From NCBI RefSeq assembly GCF_020748185.1, contig NZ_JAHZMO010000009.1:62001-126000 (forward strand): a stretch of 64,000 bases of DNA, written 5' to 3'. Origin of the DNA: Terrisporobacter petrolearius. Its GTDB lineage: Bacteria > Bacillota > Clostridia > Peptostreptococcales > Peptostreptococcaceae. Numbering within the stretch: position 1 is the stretch's first letter; each line of letters begins with the position of its first letter. Both the position numbers and the translations under genes were made by a program. The notes beneath the pieces were generated by a model that worked only from the letters and a program-made list of their open reading frames with translations, was not told the DNA's origin and did not search any database. Shown here piece after piece: positions 44,582 to 54,602 of this stretch.

Positions 44582-45568
44582 TTATTTTACACACATTATT
44601 CCATCAACTAATATATCTATATCACAATTTAAAAAATAGTCATTTATATCAATGTTATTTAAGATACTCCTGATACTGGCTTCATTGTGATTTGTATTTT
44701 TTAACAAATCTTCTATATATGAAACATCATTTTTACCAAAGAAATCTCCGAAAAATTTTATTTCTTTAATCAGTCCTTTCTCAACATTTAAACTAAATTC
44801 TATATTGCCGCCAGGATACTTAATTTCATTATTAAGAGCATATTTAGGTGAATGACCAAAATTCCACTGCCAAGTATTATATTTCTCTTCAACCAATTTG
44901 TTTATTTCATTTATATCTTCCTTACTTAATTCGTAAATGCAATTATTTTCGTATTTGCTATTTATAAAGTTCATTAAGTAATTTTTAAATTCTAAAACAG
45001 TCATATCCTTTTCTAAGTGATTAGTAATATTTGTAACACGCGATTTAACAGATTTTACACTTTTACCTTCAAACTTAGATGGTTTTACTTTTAGAGCACT
45101 AGATAAATCACTTATTTCAGATGAGAACAACAAAGTACCATGGTGCATTACCTTATTTTTATAATTATATTGTGCATTACCTGAAAACTTTTGATTATCA
45201 ATAAGTAAATCATTTCTTCCTGAAAATTCAGCTTGTATATTTAAATTTTTCAAAGCGTCTATTATTGGCATAGTAAATCGCTTAAAATCGCTAAAACTAT
45301 TATCATTACACGAAATAAATGTAAAATTTATATTACCTAAATCATGAAAAACAGCTCCACCACCAGACTGTCTTCTTACGACTTTTATTTTATTTTGTTT
45401 TACATACTCATAATTAATTTCAGATAATGTATTCTGATTTTTACCTACGATTATAGCACTTTCATTTCTCCATAGTATAAAAATATCTTCATTAGTATTT
45501 TTTAAAAAATATTCTTCCATAGCCAAGTTAAAGTAAGCATTTGTACTAGTATTATTGATTAACAGCAT
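44582..45568 (-). CDS. lplA: Lipoate-protein ligase A (328 aa)
   Basis: The enzyme attaches free lipoate to lipoyl domains using ATP. Motifs are NLAMEEYFLKN, IFILWRNESAIIVGKNQNTL, VVRRQSGGGAVFHDLGNINF (the RRxSGGGAVxHD ligase signature) and FSGNAQYNYKNKVMHHGTLL with the catalytic Lys. A C-terminal accessory domain (about 250-328) is present. GGAGGAATA precedes ATG 45568. No glycine cleavage or dehydrogenase genes are adjacent. Confidence 0.95.
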   Translation of the reverse strand: MLLINNTSTNAYFNLAMEEYFLKNTNEDIFILWRNESAIIVGKNQNTLSEINYEYVKQNKIKVVRRQSGGGAVFHDLGNINFTFISCNDNSFSDFKRFTMPIIDALKNLNIQAEFSGRNDLLIDNQKFSGNAQYNYKNKVMHHGTLLFSSEISDLSSALKVKPSKFEGKSVKSVKSRVTNITNHLEKDMTVLEFKNYLMNFINSKYENNCIYELSKEDINEINKLVEEKYNTWQWNFGHSPKYALNNEIKYPGGNIEFSLNVEKGLIKEIKFFGDFFGKNDVSYIEDLLKNTNHNEASIRSILNNIDINDYFLNCDIDILVDGIMCVK

Positions 45569-45756
45569 AGTCTATTCCTCCATAAATTTTGTAATCAGAC
45601 ACTTTACTAATATTCAACAAAATGTGAGTATTTCCTTTAATAAATATGAATAATTAAAGAATTTGTCGCAATTTTCATAATCATAGTGGATGAAAATTGA
45701 AGGAATTATTTCAAAAAAAAAGAAGATAGTAATAATCAGTATGTAGGAGGGATAAG

Positions 45757-46353
45757 ATGAAAAAGATAATTTATATTATTATTTGTATAACCTTTTGTAG
45801 CTTAGTAGGATGTAAAAACATTAATACTGAAAAGACTATAGATACTTTTAATGATGAAAAACTTAAGATATATTCAGCAAAAGACTCGCAAAAAGTAAAA
45901 GAACTATTAAAATCTTATGGAGGCTCTAAAAATTTAACAGTTGAAAAAGCTAAAAAAAATAATATTGTAGTTATTGAAGACGAACAAATAGTAGCAAATG
46001 AAAAGGTATGGAATGATTTTTATAAAAATAGTAAAAAGAAAAAAGAAGATAGGGTATTAATAGTTCAATACACTGAACAAGACGACCCAATACTGACTTA
46101 TTTATCATGCAAAGACAATAAATTCTTTATGATTGAAGATGACTCGAGAGATCAATATAGAGATGATAAAGAAGAAGATTATTTTGAATATAGCTTTAAA
46201 TATTTAAAATTATTTGAAGAAAACAATAAAACTTATGTATACTTGTTGGATGATGAAAAAATAACTTTAGATGAGCTTAATTATTCTCTATTAAGTTCAA
46301 ATATATCAGATTGGATACCTTATGGTTTTGTGTTTTATTATATAAACCCATAG
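45757..46353 (+). CDS. Lipoprotein of unknown function (198 aa)
   Basis: A lipobox signal peptide (KKIIYIIICITFCSLVGC, Cys at residue 19) is followed by a charged soluble domain (YSAKDSQKVKELLKSYGGSK, RVLIVQYTEQDDPILTYLSC, ITLDELNYSLLSSNISDWIP). It should be anchored on the outer membrane face. GTAGGAGGG precedes ATG 45757. I do not recognise the family. Confidence 0.75.
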   Translation: MKKIIYIIICITFCSLVGCKNINTEKTIDTFNDEKLKIYSAKDSQKVKELLKSYGGSKNLTVEKAKKNNIVVIEDEQIVANEKVWNDFYKNSKKKKEDRVLIVQYTEQDDPILTYLSCKDNKFFMIEDDSRDQYRDDKEEDYFEYSFKYLKLFEENNKTYVYLLDDEKITLDELNYSLLSSNISDWIPYGFVFYYINP

Positions 46354-46402
46354 ATTATTACAGTAAAGTAAATATAATTTTGATAAATTAGAACAAAATA
46401 TA

Positions 46403-46431
46403 TTGTATTTGTAAAGCATATATTATATACT
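46403..46431 (+). promoter_or_regulatory. Promoter of lysine riboswitch 1
   Basis: TTGTAT (46403-46408), 17-base spacer, TATACT (46426-46431), about 20 bases before the aptamer. Confidence 0.65.
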
Positions 46432-46448
46432 ATAAAAAACAAGTGAAT

Positions 46449-46681
46449 ATATAGGTAGAGGCGCAATATTTATAAGTATTAATAATGAGGTAGCACGATG
46501 ACTTATTAAAAAAGGAAATATTGCCGAAGTGTATAACTGAGGCTTTAAGGTTATATCGCTGGGTGTATATAAAATATATATACAACTGTCACTAATTTTA
46601 GTGTTGAGCTATCATTGAGAAGAACTAATAATATTTTTAGTGTGTAATTTTAACCTTGATGAAGCCATCAAGGTTTTTTTA
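46449..46681 (+). ncRNA. Lysine riboswitch (L-box) 1 with terminator
   Basis: Core motifs appear in order: GGTAGAGGCGC (46454), GCCGAAG, CTGAGGCTTTAAGGTT, GCTGGG, ACTGTCACT and GTTGAGCTATC (to about 46613). A terminator follows: AACCTTGAT..ATCAAGGTT with T8 (46652-46680). Bound lysine should favour termination, repressing the NhaC-type gene downstream. Confidence 0.95.
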
Positions 46682-46841
46682 TTGCAAAAAATTATAATTT
46701 TTATTAAAAAATATTGATTTTTAACTACTTAATGGAATAATGAATTTGTTCTAAAAGACATTATTAACATGAGCAAAGACAATTTTTATTAAAATGACAA
46801 AACCCTGAAATATTCACAACTATCACATAGGGGGAAGAAAA

Positions 46842-48587
46842 ATGAAAAAAAGAAATGTAAGATTATTATTAATGACAACAATATTGATTTTAATATCAAA
46901 TGTAACAAGTTTTGCAGCAGAACAAGATATGGCTGTAATAAATGCACAAAAGTATGGAATATTAACATTATTACCACCACTTGTAGCTATTATTCTGGCT
47001 TTTATAACTAAGAATGTTATAGTATCTTTGGTTATTGGAGTAATGTCAGGTGGTTTTTTATTAAACTTAAATGGTATTAATGTTTTTTCAGCACTATTTA
47101 ATTCATTTTTAGATTTAATTGATAGAGCTGTTGGAGCATTAGCAGACCCATGGAATGCAGGAATTATACTTCAAGTTTTAGCAATAGGTGGAGTGATCAA
47201 TTTAGTTGCTAAAATGGGTGGAGCAAAAGCAATAGCTGAGTCATTAGCTAAAAAGGCAAAAAGTGCAAAAAGTGCTCAACTTATAACATGGGCAGCTGGG
47301 CTTTTAGTATTCTTTGACGACTATGCAAATTCTTTGATAATAGGTCCTATGATGAGACCAGTTACAGATAAAATGAAAGTTTCAAGAGAAAGGCTTGCTT
47401 TTGTAATTGATGCTACAGCTGCACCAGTTGCAGGAATAGCAATAATTTCAACTTGGATAGGTTTAGAAGTAGGCCTAATTGGAGATGGATTTAATGCTAT
47501 AGGAGTAAATGCAAATGCATTTAGTATATTTTTAAGTACATTACCATATAGATTTTATAATATATTGATTCTTGGATTTATAGTTATAACAGCAGTACTA
47601 TTAAAAGAGTTCGGGCCGATGAGAGAAGCAGAGTTAAAAGCTAGAAAAGGAAATACAAATTTAGTTTCTAGTAAAGATATAGATGAAAAAATAAGTAATG
47701 AGCATAGTGATTTAGAGCCCCTTCCAGGAGTTAAATTAAACATATGGAATGCTATAATACCAATAGGAATACTAATAGTTGGATCATTATTTGCATTTTA
47801 CTACAGTGGTTATAGCACAATAATGAGTGGAAATGATGCAAGTTTAATTCAAATATTTAATAACTCACCACTATCATTTGTAGCAATAAGAGAAGCATTT
47901 TCTAATGCAGATGCATCAGTAGCTTTATTCCAATCTGCTTTATTTGCAGGTGTAATTGCTATAGCAATGGGTGTAGGTAAAAAAATATTTACTGTATCAC
48001 AAGGATTAGATATATGGGTAGATGGAATGAAAACTTTAGTTATAACTTGTGTAATACTAATATGTGCATGGTCACTTTCATCAGTAATAAAAGAACTTGG
48101 AACAGCTAGATACTTGATACAATTATTATCAGGTTCTGTACCAGCTTTTTTATTACCAAGTATAATATTTGTACTAGGTGGAATAATTTCATTTGCTACA
48201 GGTACATCTTATGGAACAATGGGTATACTTATGCCACTAACTATACCACTAGCTCATTCAATAAGTCCTGAGATGTCTTATATAATAGTTTGTGTAAGTG
48301 CAGTTCTTACAGGTTCTATATTTGGAGACCACTGCTCACCAATATCAGATACAACAATACTTTCATCAATGGGTGCTGGATGCAATCATATAGACCATGT
48401 TAGAACACAAATGCCATATGCTTTATTTGTTGGAAGTATAGCAATATTATTTGGGTATATACCAGCAGGAATGGGACTTCCAATTTATTTAATAATGCCT
48501 TTAGCATTTGTAGCTATGTTTATAGGAATACAGATACTTGGAAAAAGTGTAGATATAGATGAAAAAGAAGAAAGTTTAATAGCTTAA
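46842..48587 (+). CDS. NhaC-type antiporter family, probable lysine transporter (581 aa)
   Basis: After a signal-like helix (LLLMTTILILISNVTSFAAE) come about 11-12 membrane helices of the Na+/H+ antiporter NhaC family. Conserved segments are VVFFDDYANSLIIGPMMRP-like (47310-47360), IDATAAPVAGIAIISTWIGL, FATGTSYGTMGILMPLTIP and GSIFGDHCSPISDTTILSSM. Lysine riboswitch control makes lysine, rather than only sodium, the likely substrate. AGGGGGAAG precedes ATG 46842. It is a close paralogue of the gene at 51411, including its leader. Confidence 0.92.
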   Translation: MKKRNVRLLLMTTILILISNVTSFAAEQDMAVINAQKYGILTLLPPLVAIILAFITKNVIVSLVIGVMSGGFLLNLNGINVFSALFNSFLDLIDRAVGALADPWNAGIILQVLAIGGVINLVAKMGGAKAIAESLAKKAKSAKSAQLITWAAGLLVFFDDYANSLIIGPMMRPVTDKMKVSRERLAFVIDATAAPVAGIAIISTWIGLEVGLIGDGFNAIGVNANAFSIFLSTLPYRFYNILILGFIVITAVLLKEFGPMREAELKARKGNTNLVSSKDIDEKISNEHSDLEPLPGVKLNIWNAIIPIGILIVGSLFAFYYSGYSTIMSGNDASLIQIFNNSPLSFVAIREAFSNADASVALFQSALFAGVIAIAMGVGKKIFTVSQGLDIWVDGMKTLVITCVILICAWSLSSVIKELGTARYLIQLLSGSVPAFLLPSIIFVLGGIISFATGTSYGTMGILMPLTIPLAHSISPEMSYIIVCVSAVLTGSIFGDHCSPISDTTILSSMGAGCNHIDHVRTQMPYALFVGSIAILFGYIPAGMGLPIYLIMPLAFVAMFIGIQILGKSVDIDEKEESLIA

Positions 48588-48596
48588 TTTATTATA

Positions 48597-48645
48597 AAAA
48601 TCTCTTTAAATTGTTAGATAAAACAATTTGAAGGGATTTTTTTAT
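48597..48645. terminator. Terminator after lysine transporter 1
   Basis: AAATCTCTTTAAATTGTT pairs, with a few mismatches, with ACAATTTGAAGGGATTT plus T-run. Confidence 0.75.
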
Positions 48646-48720
48646 ATTTAATTAATACACTTGTGAATCTAGGGAAAACTAAATATAAGAGTTAGTTGTA
48701 ATTATTAAAGGAGAATCTAG

Positions 48721-49431
48721 ATGGACAGCAATTTTACAATGAGAACAAATTTACTTATAGGAAAAGAAGGAATGAAAAAATTAAAAAATTCTAATGTTCT
48801 TGTCATTGGAGTAGGTGGGGTGGGGAGTTTTTGTGTAGAATCCTTAATAAGAGCCGGTGTGGGAAACATAACTATAGTAGATTATGCAAAGGTTGAAGAA
48901 GGTGATTTTAATAGACAACTACCTGGATTAACTTCTAATTTAAACAAAGATAAGGTTCAAGTAGTAAAAGATAGATTACTAGATATAAACAAAGATTTAA
49001 ATATAAATGCAGTAAACTGTGTTTTTAATGAGGAAAGTAGTAACAAAATATTTAGTCAAAATTATGATTATGTTGTAGATGCTATAGATATGGTTTCATC
49101 AAAAATTCATTTGATTGAGATATGTTTAAATAAAAATATACCAATAATAAGTTCCATGGGTATGGGAAATAAACTTGATCCAACAAAGATAGAAATCAAT
49201 GATATTTCAAATACCCATACTTGTCCATTGGCTAAAGTTATGAGAAAAGAACTTAGATTTAGGGGAATAGAGCATTTAAAAGTAGTATTTTCTACAGAAC
49301 AACCTATAGAAGTTAAGGAAAAAATATCAAATGGCCATAGAATCTTACCAGGAAGTATGCCTTTTATGTCTTCATGTGGAGGATTGATAATGTCATCTCA
49401 GGTTATAAAAGATTTACTTGATATAAAGTAA
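48721..49431 (+). CDS. tcdA: tRNA threonylcarbamoyladenosine dehydratase TcdA (236 aa)
   Basis: This E1-like ThiF/MoeB family enzyme converts t6A37 of tRNA to its cyclic form with ATP. The nucleotide motif is VLVIGVGGVGSFCVESLIRA, followed by IVDYAKVEEGDFNRQ. The TcdA/YgdL-type later region is DYVVDAIDMVSSKIHLIEIC and ISSMGMGNKLDPTKIEINDI, with RVMRKELR-like Arg residues near 180. AAAGGAGAA precedes ATG. It sits between the transporter genes but has no evident link to them. Confidence 0.9.
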   Translation: MDSNFTMRTNLLIGKEGMKKLKNSNVLVIGVGGVGSFCVESLIRAGVGNITIVDYAKVEEGDFNRQLPGLTSNLNKDKVQVVKDRLLDINKDLNINAVNCVFNEESSNKIFSQNYDYVVDAIDMVSSKIHLIEICLNKNIPIISSMGMGNKLDPTKIEINDISNTHTCPLAKVMRKELRFRGIEHLKVVFSTEQPIEVKEKISNGHRILPGSMPFMSSCGGLIMSSQVIKDLLDIK

Positions 49432-49621
49432 TTTTAAATTTAAAGCTAAAATAGTAATAATTTTGATAATAAGCAATTAAAATTATTACTATTTTTATTT
49501 AATAAAGTATAAAAAATTATTTCAATAATATCTTCTTTAAAATCATAACTCAATGATCGTTAGGAACTTGTTGCTATCTTTTATAAAGAGATATAATGCT
49601 TAATTTGTTTATGGAAAGCCT

Positions 49622-50959
49622 CTACCTTATAAAGAATTTTTGCAACTTATCTTTATAATAGTCCAAGTAGATACAATAACATAAATGACAAATTGGAACT
49701 ATATATAGAAATATGGCATATGGGATAAATTTGTAATTACTTATGCCTAAGACTGAAGTAGGAACAAGTGCAGCTATACACCATGGAATTAAGGCAGATG
49801 TAATAATAGCGGAATTGGAAAATTCCATAGCTATATCCTCATTATTATAATTCTCATAGGTATCCTTAAGTATTTCTATAGTTAAAATAAAAGCTATAGT
49901 CTGGCTACATCCAATAGAGGCAATTATTAAGCCAAGTAATAAGGTTATAAAAAATAACTTGCTTCTATTTAGTTTTATTTTCTTTAAATACTTTTCCAAG
50001 CCTCCAAAAATATTTAATCCACTAAAAAATCCTGTTAAACAACATGAAATAATAATTATATAACAAGTTTTAAACATGGAAATAATACCGCCACCCTTAA
50101 TAATATTTGATAAAGATGAAGACGTTTTATATCCAAATATAATATAATTACACAAATCTATCATAGTTATTTTTTGAATAAAAAGGCAAATTATTATTGA
50201 TGTTATTATACTTATAGTTATTGATTTTGAAATTGAAACTTTTTTCAACGATAAAATAATAATTATAATAGCTGGTATTAATAAAATAAAACTTATATGA
50301 AAATTATTGTATAAAGTTAAACTTAGTGAATTATCAATAAAAGTTAAAGGATTTTTAAAGGAGAAAAATAAATAAAAAATAATACTAATTATAGTCGGAA
50401 TAATACCAAAAATGAAAACCTTTCTAATATATTTAAATAAATCAACGTTAGTTAAATTGCATAGAAGAAGTAAACTAGAAGATAAAGGTGAACATCTATC
50501 ACCTAAATATGCACCAGACATAATGGCTCCTCCTACTAAATTTAAGTTAAGATTAGACGCCTGTGCAATAATAATAAGAGGTATACCTATGGAGCTTACA
50601 GTACCAAAGGAAGTACCAATTAAAATTGATGTTACAGCTGGTATTAAAAAACAAAACAATATAAATAGGTTAGGGTTAATATATTTTAATGAATAATAAA
50701 CTATTGATGGAATTGTTCCACAACTTAACCAAACACTTATTAAAATTGAAATTAATATTAAAATTTTTATAATTGGAAAACTTCTTTTAGACTCAAAAGC
50801 ATATAGTTTATGAAGGTCTTTAATGGTTTTATTTCTCTCTAGACCAATTAAAGAAAATAAAATTAAAGAAATAGTTAAGCCGTATCCTAAAAAAATATTA
50901 TTAAAAACGCTAAATATTAGCATTATTATTGTAATAATAATGATGAAAAAAATATTCAT
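49622..50959 (-). CDS. NhaC-type antiporter family protein (445 aa)
   Basis: About 11 membrane helices are present with the family-typical GTSFGTVSSIGIPLIIIAQA, GAIMSGAYLGDRCSPLSSSL and IGCSQTIAFILTIEILKDTY. It is shorter than and diverged from the lysine-riboswitch paralogues, with no signal-like N-terminus. GGAGGAAT precedes ATG 50959. It reads opposite to the flanking genes. The substrate is unknown. I see no riboswitch on its strand. Confidence 0.85.
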   Translation of the reverse strand: MNIFFIIIITIIMLIFSVFNNIFLGYGLTISLILFSLIGLERNKTIKDLHKLYAFESKRSFPIIKILILISILISVWLSCGTIPSIVYYSLKYINPNLFILFCFLIPAVTSILIGTSFGTVSSIGIPLIIIAQASNLNLNLVGGAIMSGAYLGDRCSPLSSSLLLLCNLTNVDLFKYIRKVFIFGIIPTIISIIFYLFFSFKNPLTFIDNSLSLTLYNNFHISFILLIPAIIIIILSLKKVSISKSITISIITSIIICLFIQKITMIDLCNYIIFGYKTSSSLSNIIKGGGIISMFKTCYIIIISCCLTGFFSGLNIFGGLEKYLKKIKLNRSKLFFITLLLGLIIASIGCSQTIAFILTIEILKDTYENYNNEDIAMEFSNSAIITSALIPWCIAALVPTSVLGISNYKFIPYAIFLYIVPICHLCYCIYLDYYKDKLQKFFIR

Positions 50960-51080
50960 ATAAATAATTCCTCCTATTATTTATCAATATAATAAAATTA
51001 TAGAGGAAAAATATTAAAATATTAATTAAATATAAAAAATATTTATAAAACATATATGGTAAAAAATACGGAATTAATTG

Positions 51081-51109
51081 TTGCTAAATAAAGTAAGGTG
51101 AGATATACT
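51081..51109 (+). promoter_or_regulatory. Promoter of lysine riboswitch 2
   Basis: TTGCTA (51081-51086), 17-base spacer, TATACT (51104-51109). Confidence 0.55.
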
Positions 51110-51126
51110 CATATTTATAAGTGAAT

Positions 51127-51356
51127 ATTTAAGGTAGAGGTGCGATTTTTATCAGTAACAATAAGGAGTTAAGCAACGTTGATTTATTGTGAAAGGAAAC
51201 ATCGCCGAAGCGTATAACTGAAGCTTTAAGGTTATTTTGCTGGGGGTATATATAATATATATACCACTGTCACTAAGAAATTAGTGTTGAGCTATCAAAT
51301 GGATTTATAGTTTAGTATAATTATGACCTTGATGCTCTTACATCAAGGTTTTTTTA
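51127..51356 (+). ncRNA. Lysine riboswitch (L-box) 2 with terminator
   Basis: AGGTAGAGGTGCG (51132), GCCGAAGCG, CTGAAGCTTTAAGGTT, GCTGGGGG, ACTGTCACT and GTTGAGCTATC (to 51296) give the full aptamer. The terminator ACCTTGATG..CATCAAGGT with T8 lies at 51326-51355. Much of it can be aligned with riboswitch 1, pointing to duplication of leader plus gene. Confidence 0.95.
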
Positions 51357-51410
51357 ATGAAAAAAATAGCCCTTATGATGTTCACTACAAAAATATTAGG
51401 GGGAAATAAA

Positions 51411-53159
51411 ATGAGAAGAAGAAATTTAAGATTATTTTTAATGACAACCATGCTATTGATAATGACGACGGCATTATCTTTTGCAGAAGAAGTTGATGTT
51501 GCAGCACAAAATGCAGGTAAATTTGGTTTATGGACTTTAATACCACCGCTAGTTGCAATTTCACTTGCTTTTATAACTAAAAATGTTATAGTATCTTTGG
51601 TTATAGGAATTATGTCAGGTGGATTTATATTAAATATAACAGGAAACAATCCTTTTATGGCAGTGTTTTATTCATTTTTAGATTTAATTAAAAGAGCAGT
51701 GGAATCACTAGCAGATCCATGGAATGCAGGTATAATTCTTCAAGTTTTAGCAATAGGAGGAGTTATAAATTTAGTTGGGAAAATGGGTGGAGCAAAAGCC
51801 ATAGCTGAAGCATTATCAAATAAAGCAAAAACAGCAAAAAGTGCTCAAATAATGACTTGGTTTGCAGGACTATTTGTATTCTTTGATGACTATGCAAACT
51901 CTTTAATAATAGGACCTATGATGAGACCAGTTACAGACAAAATGAAAGTATCAAGAGAAAGATTAGCTTTTATAATAGATGCTACTGCAGCACCAGTTGC
52001 AGGTTTAGCAATTATTTCTACATGGATAGGTTTAGAAGTTGGGCTTATAGGTACAGCATTTGAAAGTATAGGAGTTGAAACAAATGCATTTGGAGTATTT
52101 TTAAATACAATTCCATTTAGATTCTATAATCTATTAATATTAGGGTTTATAGTAATGACAGCTTTACTTTTAAAAGATTTTGGACCTATGAGAAAAGCTG
52201 AGTTAGAATGTAGAAGAGGGAGTCAAAATCTTACTTCAAACGAAGAAGTAAATAAAAATTTAAGTAAACATGATGATATGGAACCATTAGAGGGTGTTAA
52301 ACTAAGTGTGTGGAATGCAATAATACCAATAGGAGCGTTGATAGTTGGAGCGTTATTTGCATTTTATTACAGTGGATATACTGCAATAATGGGAGGAGAA
52401 GATACTGCGGTAATTCAACTTATGCAAAACTCACCAGCATCATTTAATGCAATAAAAGAAGCTTTCTCGAATTCAGATGCATCTGTTGCTCTTTTCCAAT
52501 CAGCTTTATTTGCAGGAATAGTTGCGATGGTTATGGGTGTATGTAAAAAAATGTTTACTGTATCAGAAGCTTTAGATATCTGGGTGGATGGAATGAAAAC
52601 ATTAGTAATAACAGGTGTAATATTAATATGTGCATGGTCACTATCATCTGTAATAAAAGAGCTAGGAACAGCAAAATATTTAATTACATTATTATCAGGT
52701 TCCCTACCTCCATTTATAGTACCAAGTTTAATATTTGTTCTTGGGGCAATAATATCATTTGCAACTGGAACTTCTTATGGAACAATGGGGATACTTATGC
52801 CACTGGCTATACCTCTTGCATATTCAATAAACCCAGAGATGTCTTATGTAATAGTTGCAACATCAGCAGTATTAACTGGAGCTATATTTGGAGATCATTG
52901 TTCGCCAATATCAGATACAACGATACTTTCATCAATGGGAGCTGGATGTAATCATATAGATCATGTTAGAACACAAATGCCTTATTCAATATTTGTTGGA
53001 GTTATTACTGTAGTGTTTGGATATATACCAGCAGGATTTGGATTACCTGTTTATTTAATCTTACCACTATCATTTGTGGCAATGTTTATAGGAATACAAA
53101 TACTTGGTAAGAGTGTAGAGGTTGAAGATGTACAAGGAAATGAATTATTAGAAAATTAA
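51411..53159 (+). CDS. NhaC-type antiporter family, probable lysine transporter 2 (582 aa)
   Basis: It has the same architecture as the 46842 gene: a signal-like first helix (LRLFLMTTMLLIMTTALSF), then NhaC helices with FDDYANSLIIGPMMRPVT, FATGTSYGTMGILMPLAIPL and GAIFGDHCSPISDTTILSSM. Most residues of the two proteins align without gaps. I chose ATG 51411 after AGGGGGAAAT. ATG 51357 overlaps the riboswitch terminator and adds an unrelated extension. Lysine-riboswitch control points to lysine uptake or exchange. Confidence 0.92.
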   Translation: MRRRNLRLFLMTTMLLIMTTALSFAEEVDVAAQNAGKFGLWTLIPPLVAISLAFITKNVIVSLVIGIMSGGFILNITGNNPFMAVFYSFLDLIKRAVESLADPWNAGIILQVLAIGGVINLVGKMGGAKAIAEALSNKAKTAKSAQIMTWFAGLFVFFDDYANSLIIGPMMRPVTDKMKVSRERLAFIIDATAAPVAGLAIISTWIGLEVGLIGTAFESIGVETNAFGVFLNTIPFRFYNLLILGFIVMTALLLKDFGPMRKAELECRRGSQNLTSNEEVNKNLSKHDDMEPLEGVKLSVWNAIIPIGALIVGALFAFYYSGYTAIMGGEDTAVIQLMQNSPASFNAIKEAFSNSDASVALFQSALFAGIVAMVMGVCKKMFTVSEALDIWVDGMKTLVITGVILICAWSLSSVIKELGTAKYLITLLSGSLPPFIVPSLIFVLGAIISFATGTSYGTMGILMPLAIPLAYSINPEMSYVIVATSAVLTGAIFGDHCSPISDTTILSSMGAGCNHIDHVRTQMPYSIFVGVITVVFGYIPAGFGLPVYLILPLSFVAMFIGIQILGKSVEVEDVQGNELLEN

Positions 53160-53166
53160 TATTTAT

Positions 53167-53204
53167 AAAAGACTTAAATAATGATGCATTTAAGTCTTTT
53201 TTTA
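53167..53204. terminator. Terminator after lysine transporter 2
   Basis: AAAAGACTTAAAT pairs with ATTTAAGTCTTTT, then TTT. Confidence 0.85.
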
Positions 53205-53246
53205 TGCAAATAATAAGTTATAGATTTTATAAAAGGAGAAATCACT

Positions 53247-54437
53247 ATGGCTTATGTGAATTTTAAAGAAGAAAATTATAAATTAAAGATTCAACTAGAA
53301 AAAAGGAAAAAGAATAATGAAAAAAATTACAGTTATATTGTAAAGCATAAAAAGGAGATGACGGACTATAATCCTGATAATAGATATAGTTATGAAATTA
53401 TAGAAAACGAATTCATTGGAAAAAAAGGATTGTTAGATGAAAAAGATTATTATAATATTTCTAATAAAGATATAATATGTGCAAACTTCAAAGATTGCAC
53501 TTTTGCAAATACAAAATTTATAAATTGTAGAATAATAGGTTGTAAATTTTATGATTGTAAATTTATATTAGGTGGCGTTATTTTTGAAAATTGTATATTT
53601 ATTATGGAAGATAATATAAAGTCACCATCATTGAATAATACAACAAACTACTCTTGTGAATTCTATAATTGTGAGTTTTATAGTAAATTTAAGAATTGTG
53701 ATTTATCATATTCAATATTTGAAAATTGTTTAATAAAAAATACTTCATTTGAAATATGCATGATGAAAAGTATGATAGCAAATAAATGTGAATTAAATAA
53801 AATAAAAATTTCTGATTGTGATTTAAGTGGATTTAAAACACACAAATGTTATATTCTAGATTTTGAATTTGATGATAAGTATAAAACTAAATTAGATGAA
53901 AAAACATTTTTTGACAAATTAGTAGAAATTAAAAAAGATAGAGAAGAATACGAAGGGCTATATTTAACTTATCAGACTATAGCAGATAAATTTAAAGAAA
54001 ATACTTTAGATAATAACTTTGGAGAGTATTATTATTTATGCAAAAAAATTGAGTATAAAACCCTGAATCTGTTACCTAAAATAGAATCATTTTTGTATAG
54101 AATATTTTGTGGATATGGTGAAAGGCCTTTTAATGCACTATTTATGGGAATATTTTTAATACTAGTATTTGCATTTTTATATTTAATTGTTGGTTTAGAT
54201 ATTGATAACAATTATGTTATTTATAATTTAGAAACATTTAAAAATTTAGATTTTATGAAATTTATTGAACACTACAATGAATCTTTAGCACTAAGCTCAG
54301 GGATATTTTTAGGTGTAGGGGGATATAGTAGTGAGCCAGTGCAAATATCATTGATGTTATCTAACATTGAAATGATATTTGGAACAGCAACAGTAGGAAT
54401 TGGCATTGGTGCAATAGTAAGAAAAATTATAAGATAA
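53247..54437 (+). CDS. Pentapeptide-repeat protein with C-terminal channel-like region (396 aa)
   Basis: Residues 75-215 form a Cys-rich pentapeptide-repeat beta helix (FKDCTFANTKFINCRIIGCK, FYDCKF, FKNCDLSYSIFENCLI). A cytosolic helical part (220-290) follows. Two membrane helices (about 298-320 and 370-390) bracket a re-entrant segment (SLALSSGIFLGVGGYSSEP). The layout resembles pentapeptide-repeat two-helix K+ channels, but the TVGYGD filter is replaced by GVGGYSS. It may be a divergent channel or have lost conduction. AAAAGGAGAA precedes ATG 53247. Confidence 0.75.
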   Translation: MAYVNFKEENYKLKIQLEKRKKNNEKNYSYIVKHKKEMTDYNPDNRYSYEIIENEFIGKKGLLDEKDYYNISNKDIICANFKDCTFANTKFINCRIIGCKFYDCKFILGGVIFENCIFIMEDNIKSPSLNNTTNYSCEFYNCEFYSKFKNCDLSYSIFENCLIKNTSFEICMMKSMIANKCELNKIKISDCDLSGFKTHKCYILDFEFDDKYKTKLDEKTFFDKLVEIKKDREEYEGLYLTYQTIADKFKENTLDNNFGEYYYLCKKIEYKTLNLLPKIESFLYRIFCGYGERPFNALFMGIFLILVFAFLYLIVGLDIDNNYVIYNLETFKNLDFMKFIEHYNESLALSSGIFLGVGGYSSEPVQISLMLSNIEMIFGTATVGIGIGAIVRKIIR

Positions 54438-54602
54438 TATCTATGAAAAAAAAGGAAATTTACCGTATAATATAGTATTTATATATATTAATATTTTGTA
54501 ATATTCTTACTATTAAATAATATATTTCAAGTATATTAATTATATGAATAATGTATATTAAAATGATTTTGAAATTCTATTTACACATTAAGGGGTGGTA
54601 TC

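Noticed and set aside
50412-50696. Plus-strand frame inside the minus-strand NhaC gene
   Set aside because: Antisense shadow of a clear membrane protein with strong family motifs.
52628-52951. Plus-strand alternative frame inside lysine transporter 2
   Set aside because: It lies wholly within the conserved NhaC coding frame and has no ribosome site.
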